From: Corynebacterium mustelae
GTDB taxonomy: Bacteria > Actinomycetota > Actinomycetes > Mycobacteriales > Mycobacteriaceae
Reading direction: 5' to 3'
Length of the DNA stretch: 64,000 nucleotides
Assembly (NCBI RefSeq): GCF_001020985.1
Contig: NZ_CP011542.1
Location: 2,108,001-2,172,000 of the forward strand
Shown here: positions 16,971 to 26,500 of the stretch, one piece after another
Numbering within the stretch: the first letter of the stretch is position 1
How the letters are laid out: each line of letters starts with the position of its first letter
Notes under the pieces: model-generated
Told to the model about the DNA's origin: nothing
The model's input: only the letters and a program-made list of their open reading frames with translations
The model's database searches: none
Translations under genes and position numbers: made by a program

Positions 16971-19900
16971 ATGAAACTCAACCCCCACTTGCAGGAAGCC
17001 GTCGCGATTTTTAAAGAACTCGGCTGGGATAAGGCCGAGATCGGCGAAGCCCCCACCCTACCGTTGGGCACCCCGGAACAGCAGAAGATTGCACTGAAAG
17101 GGTTACGCACCGGGGATTGGGGAAAAAGCGGGCAGATAGATGAAAATAGTTGGGGCTGGACTCCTGCTGTTGACGTTAACACTATTATGTTGGGGTATTT
17201 CACCACCCGCCTAGGGGTGAGCGTCAAACGCGCAGTTCAGGTCCTCACCATGTATGATGACAGGACTACCGCTGCGGTAATCCAAGCATGTGGCCAAGAC
17301 TTCGCCGAAGAGTTCATCGCTGAAGTGTTTTCAAAGAATAGCCTCGCCAACGAGCGCATGAGAGGCCCCGCTCTCGAAGTGGTGTTGACCATGGGGCTTG
17401 AGTATCCCGCACACGAGAACTTCTACAACGAGTGGGCATCTATCCTCCTTGCTTCCTTCGAAAATGGGTATAGGGCGTTGCCGTTGGAACTGTTTCAGCC
17501 GACATTTACTGAGATTTTCCACAAAGCACAAGACAGCACTTTCCCTGCCTTTGGCAAGATAGCGCGAGAAACACTGAAGGTGGGCTGGATTGACCGCGAA
17601 ACCGCGATCACAACCACCATCACCAGCATCGGGAAGGCAAGTTCGCCAGGTACCCGCAAAGAGGAAACCGAGGTACTTTTCCACGACCTCAACGCCAGAC
17701 CGGAAGAAATCCTCCCCTTCTTCGACCTCATTACCGGGGTGGTTGCTACCGCCGAAGCCCCCATGGTGGAACAATTCGCCCTCCGACTCATCCCCCTCGT
17801 GGAAGACACACAACTTGCCGATATCGCACTTCCCGCCCTCTACGCGAAAACCAAAAAAGCCACCCTCGCTGTTGTGAAAGCCCTGCGTGCGCGGCCGAAG
17901 ATCACCGCTGATACCCGCGAAGTCCTTGCACCCCGCATTGAGGAATTGAGCACGTCACGCGACGCCACCACCGCGAAGCTTGCCTCAAACATTCTCACCG
18001 AGTGGGGTGCCACCGTCACACAACCAACCGCAGCCCCAACCAGTAGATGGGAGGACACACCGAAACTCTGGGAGCTGCCCCGATTTGAACGCGGCGCTGC
18101 CAGCGTCGACACGCTCAGCCAGGTAGCCCACAAACTGACCGCCGAAAAACGCGAAAACCATCATGATGTTTCGGACGTTGACATGGAACGCTTCTTCGCA
18201 CTCGCCAACGAATTGGCACGCACCGACATCGAGGCTGCGCAGCGGGCGTTGAAGGGGACGAAAGGTATCGCCTATGGTGCGTTCGCCAAGTGGGCGGAAA
18301 ACCCCACCATGAAACGCTGCTATCTGCCGCTATCCACGAACGAGATTTTCCCCGCGCGGCTGCGGCAGTTTATACCGAAACTCGGGAAAATCCCATGTTT
18401 GCTCTCAGAGCCCTCCTTCGTGGATTTGTCGATCACCGCTGACGACCTCGTCGAACGCCTGAAAGCATATGAAGATGCGGGTGCTGCGGCGCTGGAGGCA
18501 GACCTGCAGCTCGCCTTGGCGCGACTCAACCCGGAGACCATCACACCCGATACGAGTGCCCAGCTTGACGCGTTGGATGTGCCCCTTGCACTGGAGAACG
18601 GCACACTTTTTGCCCGCAGCGCCACACGAATCGCGAAAGATTATCTCAGCGACCCGGTGAAGGAACCGACCCGGAAACGCTTGGCAGGCAAGGTTGTGAT
18701 GAAACCCCACCCCCTCCCCGAATCTTTGGCGGGACTGCCGAAGCGCCTAAGGCTCAATAACTCTGACTACACGCACTACTTCTGTGTGTTCCCGCACTTC
18801 GGCGACTCTGGCTTCCGAAGCCTCGCGTGGTCGAAGTTCATTGATCCTGAGCTGCGGCCAGCAATCTTGCAGGCGGCTCGCCACGGAAAACCACTCCCAC
18901 CAGCGGCGGTCATCAACTTTTTTGGTTTGCAGCGCCCCATCGAGAATGCTGGCGGCGAGTTCGCCACCGCGCTTGCCGACGCGTGGCAGCGCGGCCTGAT
19001 CAGGCCAGGGGTTGCCGATGTTGCATTCCTCGACTGGCGCGACAAACTCATGTTTATCAAGGCGTTTGCCACCGCGCTTGACGACGCTGCTCACTCAGGC
19101 ATGCTATCGGTCGTGTGGCCCATCCTTGACGATCTCATCGGGGCATGCATGCAAGGCCCCAGTTTGGTGGCAGGAACAGCCGAGGTGGCGCTCGTCATGG
19201 AAACGCATGCCCCTGCTGTTGCGGCTGCAATCGCGGAAGGCCGCGCCCCAGAAGATGCTGGCCTAGTGCCCAACCTGCGCCAACTTGTGGCGAGTAAGGG
19301 TAAAAACAAGGCGATCGCCGCGGCGAAGAATGCTGTGGCGCTGCTTCCCAGCACTCAAGGTGGGGAGGTGTCCGCGCCTGAACCTGCGGAAGTACCGGTT
19401 TTGTCCGATGCTGAGTTTGAAAAACGCTGGAAGCATGCGGGAACGAACCCTGCCGCCCCTGTCGGTGATGATGTTGAGATTTCTTTTGCCTGGCGCGACG
19501 CAGGCACAAAGCCTAAGCGTATGACCGCCACCATTCGCATCCCTGCGTTAGGGCAGACTGTGCGTGTAGATAAGGACCATGGGTGGTTTTATGACGTTGT
19601 CCATGAACAACAATGTGAAGTGTTCATCGAGGATGGCTCAGAGAAATACTTACGGTGGGATAGGCGCGAAAACCAGCTTATTTTAGGTCCTGACCGCGAG
19701 GGGAGGGTCGCTGGCCCCGTACCTAGTTTCCTGCTCGCCATTCTTCTGGCCTATACCTGCGACGGGAAACACCACCAGTCAGCACGATACGACTTGAAAG
19801 AGTTCGTTACGGCCATGCGGTTAAGCCCTGACGTGGTTGCTGAATCCATGCGGGATGTGCTTTCCTTTGCGGATTTCAGCCCAGTGCCAACCGTCAACCT

Positions 19901-20192
19901 CATGGAAAAGAAACCTCAGATGGTCCAATTCTTGTGGCCAGCTTTGACAGAAAGTCTGAAACACGCCGCACAGCTTATTGAGCAGGAGGTTTATCCACGT
20001 TGGCTCAACAAAGTACTCGATGTGGTGAAGATCCACGCACCCGTTCTGATTGCTGCTACTGATCGTGGGCATATTCCCGCCACGGAGTGGGCTTGTTTAC
20101 AGCAACTTCGCAGCATGAAGAAGAAATGCGCCGCGAAAACCAAGGCAGAAGAACTCGCACGCATATTCCCCGCCACCGCGCCCACACACTGA
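16971..20192 (+). CDS. Array paralog A4: long form with C-terminal module
   Basis: 1073 aa; AAGGAC precedes ATG 16971. The core (1-785) follows A3 closely: LWELPRFERGAASVDTLS near 366, CLLSEPSFVDLSITADDLVE near 475, ARHGKPLPPAAVINFFG near 634, GMLSVVWPILDDLIG near 709. A second module (about 800-1073) is absent from A3: GWFYDVVHEQQCEVFIEDG, KYLRWDRRENQL, VPSFLLAILLAYTCDGK, FLWPALTESLKHAAQL, PRWLNKVLDVV and a Lys-rich end MKKKCAAKTKAEELARIF. The module begins with a beta-rich stretch and returns to helices. Its gain or loss between neighbours shows that the family is modular. No catalytic residues recognised. Confidence 0.9.
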   Translation: MKLNPHLQEAVAIFKELGWDKAEIGEAPTLPLGTPEQQKIALKGLRTGDWGKSGQIDENSWGWTPAVDVNTIMLGYFTTRLGVSVKRAVQVLTMYDDRTTAAVIQACGQDFAEEFIAEVFSKNSLANERMRGPALEVVLTMGLEYPAHENFYNEWASILLASFENGYRALPLELFQPTFTEIFHKAQDSTFPAFGKIARETLKVGWIDRETAITTTITSIGKASSPGTRKEETEVLFHDLNARPEEILPFFDLITGVVATAEAPMVEQFALRLIPLVEDTQLADIALPALYAKTKKATLAVVKALRARPKITADTREVLAPRIEELSTSRDATTAKLASNILTEWGATVTQPTAAPTSRWEDTPKLWELPRFERGAASVDTLSQVAHKLTAEKRENHHDVSDVDMERFFALANELARTDIEAAQRALKGTKGIAYGAFAKWAENPTMKRCYLPLSTNEIFPARLRQFIPKLGKIPCLLSEPSFVDLSITADDLVERLKAYEDAGAAALEADLQLALARLNPETITPDTSAQLDALDVPLALENGTLFARSATRIAKDYLSDPVKEPTRKRLAGKVVMKPHPLPESLAGLPKRLRLNNSDYTHYFCVFPHFGDSGFRSLAWSKFIDPELRPAILQAARHGKPLPPAAVINFFGLQRPIENAGGEFATALADAWQRGLIRPGVADVAFLDWRDKLMFIKAFATALDDAAHSGMLSVVWPILDDLIGACMQGPSLVAGTAEVALVMETHAPAVAAAIAEGRAPEDAGLVPNLRQLVASKGKNKAIAAAKNAVALLPSTQGGEVSAPEPAEVPVLSDAEFEKRWKHAGTNPAAPVGDDVEISFAWRDAGTKPKRMTATIRIPALGQTVRVDKDHGWFYDVVHEQQCEVFIEDGSEKYLRWDRRENQLILGPDREGRVAGPVPSFLLAILLAYTCDGKHHQSARYDLKEFVTAMRLSPDVVAESMRDVLSFADFSPVPTVNLMEKKPQMVQFLWPALTESLKHAAQLIEQEVYPRWLNKVLDVVKIHAPVLIAATDRGHIPATEWACLQQLRSMKKKCAAKTKAEELARIFPATAPTH

Positions 20193-20217
20193 TTAAGGAA
20201 GGAATCCTGAAACCGCT

Positions 20218-23200
20218 ATGAAAGTCAATCCAGATCTTGAGCAAGCTATCACCATCTTCAAGGAACTGGGCTGGCACGAAGCACCGTTATCGTCAGCCCC
20301 CACCCTTCCGCTGGGCACCCCTGAGCAGCAGAAAATTGCGCTCAAGGGGCTGCGCACGGGCGACTGGAGTGGTTTTAATTCCAAGGGGAAAAAGAAGTCT
20401 GTGTTAGCGGGCATTGACTGGGACATGCTGGGGTTTTTCGCCGTGCGCTTAGGGGTGGATGCGAAACGCGCGGCACGCCTGCTTGACCGCGATAACCGTG
20501 AGATTAACGTGGCGGTGATTCAGCAGCGCGGTGCGGAGTTTGCCACCGAATTCGTCCAGTATGTCTTTGCACCACGTTCACAGGTGAACCCACTTCTGAA
20601 GGATACTGCCCTCGAACTTGTCTTGCGGATGGGCCTGGATCACCCCACCACCGCCGATTTTTACGACACCTGGTTATCCAAGGTTTGCAGCTCCTTCGCC
20701 GGTAGCAGAACGAGCATCCCACTGTCAGTTTTCCGCCCAACGTTTTCCACCTTCCTTGAACAATGCGCCGAACACGGAACCTACCCTGTAACTGACGCCA
20801 TCGTTGATGGGTACACGCGAGGCTGGGTGAGCGAAGAAATGGCGGTGAAGCTCACGCTGGATGGCATTGAATCCGCAGAGTCCATCACTAATCGCAAGGG
20901 TCACGCAGTGGCTCTGGCCACCGAAATCACCCCTGATCCGAAGGTTCTTCTCCCCCACCTTGCAAGGATCGGCACGCTTGTTGTCACCTTGGAACCACCA
21001 CTCGTCGAGGCCCTGGCCGTGCCGCTGATCCCCATTGTGGCGGATTCCGACCTGACTGACATTGCCCTTGCCGCACTGTATGTGACAACAAAGAAAGCCC
21101 TCCTTGCGGTGCTGAAAGCACTGCTTACGCGGGAAAATCCAGACTCTAGCACCAAAGAAGCCCTCAGCCCGCGGCTTGAAGAGCTTTCCGCATCCCCAGA
21201 TGCCACCACAGCAAAACACGCCACGGCGCTGCTTAGACAGTGGGGCACACAGTTGACCGAAACGCCCACCACCGAGCCCACGTGCCGGTGGGAAGCCACA
21301 CCGAAACTCTGGGAGTTACCGCGATTTTCACGCGGCGTTGCCAGCGTCGAAAAGCTAGCTGAGGTGGCGCAGATCCTCGCGCAGCGGGGTCACGGCGAGT
21401 TTTCCCACGTCTTAGACATCCACATTGAGCGCCTCCTCGCCCTCGCGAATGAACTGGCGCGCACCGACCAGGATGCGACGCGACTCATCCTGAAAACAAC
21501 ACCCACGCTTCTCGACGGCGTTTTCGCGCAGTGGGCTAAAGCCCCAGAAAACTCCGCAAGCAAGACACCCAGGTTCGCAGGTGTTGCCCGCGCGAGGCTG
21601 CGGCGACTGATCCCCAAGCTGGGGCATGTGCCCTGTTTGCTCTCCGAACCCTCCTACGTGGACATGTCGATCACCGCTGATGACCTGGTCACACGCCTTG
21701 CTCAGTACGATGCGGCTGGGGTTGCCGCCCTAGAATCCGATCTGCAGCTCGCCTTAGCTCGGCTGAACCTCCACACCATCACAGACGATACTGTACAACA
21801 GCTGGCAGCGCTGAACGTCCCCCTCGAACTTGAAAACGGTACCCATTTCGACCGCACCGCTACACAGGTTGCCGCGGACTACCTCACCGATCCGTTCACG
21901 GAGCCTGCCGCGAACTTCAACCGTGGCTTTGTGCAGCTGAAGTTCGATAAAAACCCAGCCTCACTTGAGGGTCTGCCCATTCGATTTTTCAGCAGCGGCG
22001 CCTACGCATTGCCCCATCACTGGGTGTTCCCGCACTTCGGCAACGCCGCTTTCACCGACATGAAATGGGGCTCCTTCATCGACGCCGACACCGTCGTGGG
22101 CATAAACCAAGCTGCACGCCACGGCAAACCCCTCCCGCCAGCAGCGGTGATCAATCTCCTGGCGATGCAACGCCTGACCAAAAACGGCGCCGATTGCAGT
22201 CAAGCGCTGCTCAAAGCGTGGCAGCGTGGCCTGATCACACCAGGGGTTGCCGACATTTCTTTCCTCGACTGGCAAGAAAAAATCAGCAACCTGAAAGCAC
22301 TCGCCTTAGCGCTTGACGACGCCGCCCACCTAGGCCTGTTATCGGTCGTGTGGCCGGTACTCGACGACCTCATCGGAGCCTCACTAAAAGCATCCAGTTT
22401 GATAGCCGGAACCGCCGATGTGGCAGCCGTGATGGAAAAGCTAGCGCCCGCGGTCGCGGATGCGATCAAGGAAGGACGTGCGCCTCACGATGCCGCTGCG
22501 GTGCAGCATCTGCGCACGTTGGCCGCCCGGCGGGGGAAGAATAACGCGGTCACGACGGCAAAGAAAGCCGTAGCAGCGTTGCCCGCTACTTCCAGTCCTG
22601 TCGCGAGTGCGCAACCTGCGCCCACAGTTGAGTACGCGGAAGCCACCCTCTTGAATGATGCGGAGTTTCGCAAGCAGTGGATCACCGACCGATCCACCGC
22701 GCACACACCCATTGTTGATGGTGCTCAGCTATCGCTTCGCTGGGAAAATCCGTTGGCAAAGCCGCGATGTATGAGAGTTGACATGTATCTACCCCACCTC
22801 GACCAGACTGTTTCCGCATACCGAAAAACCGGCTGGTTTTACGATATTGTCACCGAGCAACAATGCGAAGTCTTCACCGAAGAGGGCCCCAAGAAGTGCC
22901 TTCGGTGGGACGAATCGGCTGGGCAGCTTGTGTTGAATGAGGATCGTGGCCAGATGACAAGGGAAACCGGTGTCACGGCTGTGCCGCAGTTCCTTCTCCC
23001 CGTTCTCATGGCTTTCACCTGCGACGAGAAGTACAGCACCAACGGCTGTAAGGCGCTGAAGGATTTCATAGGGTGGGCCCGCTACTCCCCGGAATATGTC
23101 GCCGATGCTGTTCGAACAGTGCTGCCCTTTGAGCAGTTCAACCCAGCGAAAGCAGCACAGTTTATGGCAAAACAGCCCCAAGTCTTATCGTTACTGTGGC

Positions 23201-23454
23201 CCATGCTGACCGAAAGCCTGCGCCACGCCGCAGCACAAGTAGCGGAAGGTTCGGTGCCGCGGTGGCTGAATAAGGTGCTTGAAGTGGTGTATTTCCAATC
23301 AGACCTGCTTGCCAGCGCCACTGTTCGTGGCCACATTCCAACAACCGAATGGGCCGCACTTCACGAGCTTGGCGGCATGAAGAAAAAGTGTGCTGCCCGC
23401 GACAAAGCTATGCGGTTGGCGGAAATTTTTGATGCGGCTTTAGCGCGTGGGTGA
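20218..23454 (+). CDS. Array paralog A5: long form with C-terminal module
   Basis: 1078 aa; AAGGAAGGAA lies upstream of ATG 20218, 25 bp after A4. Same architecture as A4: start MKVNPDLEQAITIFKELGW, LWELPRFSRGVASVEKLAE near 364, CLLSEPSYVDMSITADDLV near 474, ARHGKPLPPAAVINLLAM, AWQRGLITPGVADISFLDW, LLSVVWPVLDDLIGASLKAS, then the C-terminal module from about 810 (GWFYDIVTEQQCEVFTEEG, CLRWDESAGQL, LLWPMLTESLRHAAAQ, PRWLNKVLEVV, GGMKKKCAARDKA). Last gene of the A2-A5 group before a new promoter. Confidence 0.9.
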   Translation: MKVNPDLEQAITIFKELGWHEAPLSSAPTLPLGTPEQQKIALKGLRTGDWSGFNSKGKKKSVLAGIDWDMLGFFAVRLGVDAKRAARLLDRDNREINVAVIQQRGAEFATEFVQYVFAPRSQVNPLLKDTALELVLRMGLDHPTTADFYDTWLSKVCSSFAGSRTSIPLSVFRPTFSTFLEQCAEHGTYPVTDAIVDGYTRGWVSEEMAVKLTLDGIESAESITNRKGHAVALATEITPDPKVLLPHLARIGTLVVTLEPPLVEALAVPLIPIVADSDLTDIALAALYVTTKKALLAVLKALLTRENPDSSTKEALSPRLEELSASPDATTAKHATALLRQWGTQLTETPTTEPTCRWEATPKLWELPRFSRGVASVEKLAEVAQILAQRGHGEFSHVLDIHIERLLALANELARTDQDATRLILKTTPTLLDGVFAQWAKAPENSASKTPRFAGVARARLRRLIPKLGHVPCLLSEPSYVDMSITADDLVTRLAQYDAAGVAALESDLQLALARLNLHTITDDTVQQLAALNVPLELENGTHFDRTATQVAADYLTDPFTEPAANFNRGFVQLKFDKNPASLEGLPIRFFSSGAYALPHHWVFPHFGNAAFTDMKWGSFIDADTVVGINQAARHGKPLPPAAVINLLAMQRLTKNGADCSQALLKAWQRGLITPGVADISFLDWQEKISNLKALALALDDAAHLGLLSVVWPVLDDLIGASLKASSLIAGTADVAAVMEKLAPAVADAIKEGRAPHDAAAVQHLRTLAARRGKNNAVTTAKKAVAALPATSSPVASAQPAPTVEYAEATLLNDAEFRKQWITDRSTAHTPIVDGAQLSLRWENPLAKPRCMRVDMYLPHLDQTVSAYRKTGWFYDIVTEQQCEVFTEEGPKKCLRWDESAGQLVLNEDRGQMTRETGVTAVPQFLLPVLMAFTCDEKYSTNGCKALKDFIGWARYSPEYVADAVRTVLPFEQFNPAKAAQFMAKQPQVLSLLWPMLTESLRHAAAQVAEGSVPRWLNKVLEVVYFQSDLLASATVRGHIPTTEWAALHELGGMKKKCAARDKAMRLAEIFDAALARG

Positions 23455-23474
23455 TCCCACCCACAAACAAGGGA

Positions 23475-23494
23475 TCGAACATATTTTCTATAAC
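23475..23494 (+). promoter_or_regulatory. LexA-like box overlapping the A6 promoter -10
   Basis: TCGAACATATTTTCTA (23475-23490) matches 12 of 14 defined positions of the SOS-box consensus TCGAACANNTGTTCGA. Its last two bases overlap the -10 TATAAC at 23489-23494. The distance from the first base of TATAAC to the ATG is 94 nt, the same as in the A1 promoter. The right half-site is imperfect, so binding would be weaker than at A1. Confidence 0.45.
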
Positions 23495-23511
23495 ACTAGG
23501 GCTTTATGTTA

Positions 23512-23552
23512 GGGCAGGGGTGTAGTTTTATTACCACCCCAGCCCCCTGCCC
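23512..23552 (+). promoter_or_regulatory. GC-rich hairpin in the A6 leader
   Basis: GGGCAGGGG (23512-23520) pairs perfectly with CCCCTGCCC (23544-23552). A competing inner stem GGGGTG/CACCCC is possible. It lies within the untranslated leader between the A6 -10 box and the GAAAGGAATAAG ribosome site. It could attenuate transcription, terminate read-through from A5, or stabilise the mRNA. No U tract follows, so it is not a classic terminator. Confidence 0.4.
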
Positions 23553-23582
23553 CAACAATCATCAACGAAAGGAATAAGCACC

Positions 23583-26500
23583 ATGTCTGCCCAACTGAAA
23601 GCAGCCGTTGAGATCCTCACCAAACTCGGCTGGGCGAATGTCGATGCTGCCAACGTTCTCACCCTTCCGTTGGGCACCGCCGACCAGCAGAAAATTATCA
23701 AACACAGCCTGAAATCAGGCACCTGGATGGGACAAGGCTGGAGTTCTGACGACCCGCTCAAAGAACACGGTGAAGTCTCAAGCAAGAACGCCCTTGTGTA
23801 CCTGCTTCGGATCGGTTTCCTCCCTAGCAGCGCGTTCACATCAGACGCCGTGGATTACTTAGACAAGCTAACTCTTCTCCCCGTGCTGGAAGCCGCTGAA
23901 AAGCCCTTCGCCGAAAAAATCATCCAACAAACCTACTCACGGGTTATCAGGTTCGGTGAACACGAGCCCACAAGACTCGGCGCAACAATCATACAGGTCG
24001 TGCACTCGAAAAACCTGCCCCTGCCTGTAACTGTCGAATACTTCAAGGATTGGGCAGCGCTGGCCGCATTAGCTTTAGGAGCCCGCGAGGTTTCCATGTG
24101 GGATAATGGGCCAACCCCTCCGGTTGAGGTTTTTTCATCGCGTTTTGCTGAACACCTCACCCTCGGTGTTGAACTCGGAACCCCCGCAACAGGACCTTTC
24201 AGCACAGTCTTTGCAGCAGGACACAATCGCGGCTGGATCGCCCACGACCAAGCACTCAGCCTCGCTGTTCAAGGGCTCACACTCGCCACCCGACCCGGCG
24301 ACCGGAAACGCTGGACAGAAATACTCACCACCGACCTCCAGGCAACACCGGAAGAACTCCTCCCCCACGCACAGCAACTACACCAAGCCGTTTCTACTGG
24401 TGAGGGCCTGATCGTTGAAAAGATTGCCGTCCCCCTCATCCCACACCTAGGCGCTGCGGAACTCACCGATTACGCTTTACCTGCGCTTTATGCGAAGACC
24501 GTCAAAGCACTCACCCTCGTATTGAAAACACTCGCAAAGCTCACCCCTCACCCGGACGTCACCACAACCCTTGGGCCACGGATCGTGGAGCTTTCCTACC
24601 ACGGAAACCTACCCATACAAAAACTCGCCGCCGCACTTACAACCAGCTGGAACGTCCCTCAAGATGAAGGCGCTGACGCGACACCAAACACCACCTTCAC
24701 CCCATACATCCCAGCACCACCAGTGTGGAACGTGGAGCGGTTCGCACCCAAGCCAGCAGATCTAGCAGCTAAGCTCGCGGAAGGCGATCTTGATGATCCA
24801 TTTAACAGCACTCTTGCCAGTGAAGAACTTATCCACCTCATTGTTGAGGGCGCATACAGCAATCCCGAAGAAACTCGACGTACGCTCAGCGGTGTCACCG
24901 AACGCGACGAGAAAGGGCTTATTTACACTTGGGTAACGGGAAAGAAAATCAATGAAAGATTGAGGGAGTTTCACGGAAACTACTTCGGCCCCTTGTCACG
25001 GCTAGGAAAGATCCCGTGCCTTCTGGCACGCCCCTCTTTCGTGGACCGCAGCATCCTTGTCCCCGACCTGCTCGAGCGGCTTGAGCGTTACGTTGAGTCT
25101 GGGGCGAAGGCAATTGCCTCCGACTTAGAGTTGGCAATCACACGCCTAGACGTTTCAGGCATCGACATCCCCGCGACGCAAGAAATCTTGAGAAAGTTCA
25201 GCATCCCTATTTCCGTCTCGGCGCGGAAAGACGTGTCTTATACGGTGGGTGAAGTACTCGCCGCTTATATCGCCGATCCGTTCGTCGATCCTGGTTTGTC
25301 TTATCGCGATGACTACGCGGAGACAACAATCCCAATCCCCGAAACGTTGTGGCAATTTCCCGAATTCTTCGGTGGCGATAAAGAACTCGGCGGTGGTTAT
25401 CTGAGTAGTTTCCCACTGTTCGGCGATGTTGTAGCAACAGCTTTCATCTTCGCCGACGAAGCGAATTCTAACGTAGACCGCTATTGTGATCAGCTTTCTT
25501 ACCGCCGTTCACCGCTTGAACCTGGCATGTCCATGAACCTCCTGTCCCTGTATCGTGCAGGGAATCCCGCGACAAAAGAACGCGCGTTCAACGCAGCTGT
25601 CACCGCCTTCACCAGGGGTTTACTCCGCCCCAATGTTGCCGATATCAAACACTTAGACTGGCGCGACCATCCCCCAACGCATCTGGCCCAGCTCGTCGAC
25701 ACTACTCGCGAGCTTGCCGACGCCGGCCTACTATCCGTGTGCTGGCCACTGTGGGAACACATCCTCAACTACTCCCACACCCAGCCGAAACCACTCACCG
25801 GAATCCACCATGTTGCCCACGCCATGGCCGACTACGCACCCTCAATCAACCACGCCCTCACAGAAAACCAAGCAGAAGTTGAGGTTGCGCAGGTACCAGC
25901 ACTACGTGCACTCGCAGAAAGTAAAGCAAAAAATAAAGCAGTCACCTATGCCAAGGAAGCGGTGCAACACCTGCCCGTGCTCACAAAGGATTCCGCAGCT
26001 CAACCAGCATCCACAACACAGCCAGTAACTTGGTCCGCCACAATCATTCCCAACACACCAGATGTCACAGAATTTATCCCGAACCCTGAAACAGGTGGTC
26101 TCTACCCCATCACTGTGAAACCTTCGGGTTTTGAACAACCGCTCACTACCCAATACGACACCAGCATCGATTTCTGCACCACAGGAAAACTTCAAGTCAC
26201 CACACCAGACGATGTGTGGAATTACCTCTTCTGGGATTCCGAAACCGCTTCGCTTGTGGCCGAGGAAAGAACTGACGCCTACTTCGACTTGCCAGATCCC
26301 ACCGCGCACAAGGAACACGTTCCATTTGTGGTTCCCGACAGCTTTGTCGCAGTCATGCTTGCTCACCTCTCTTCTGGTGATCGCTACCAAGCGAAACGGC
26401 AGCTACCAAGACTATTCCGGTCTGCGCATATCGGGTCGCCAGCTATTGAAGCAGCAATGCGGAAGCTTCTTCGCTTCCCCGACTTCAATCCGGGGAAGGC

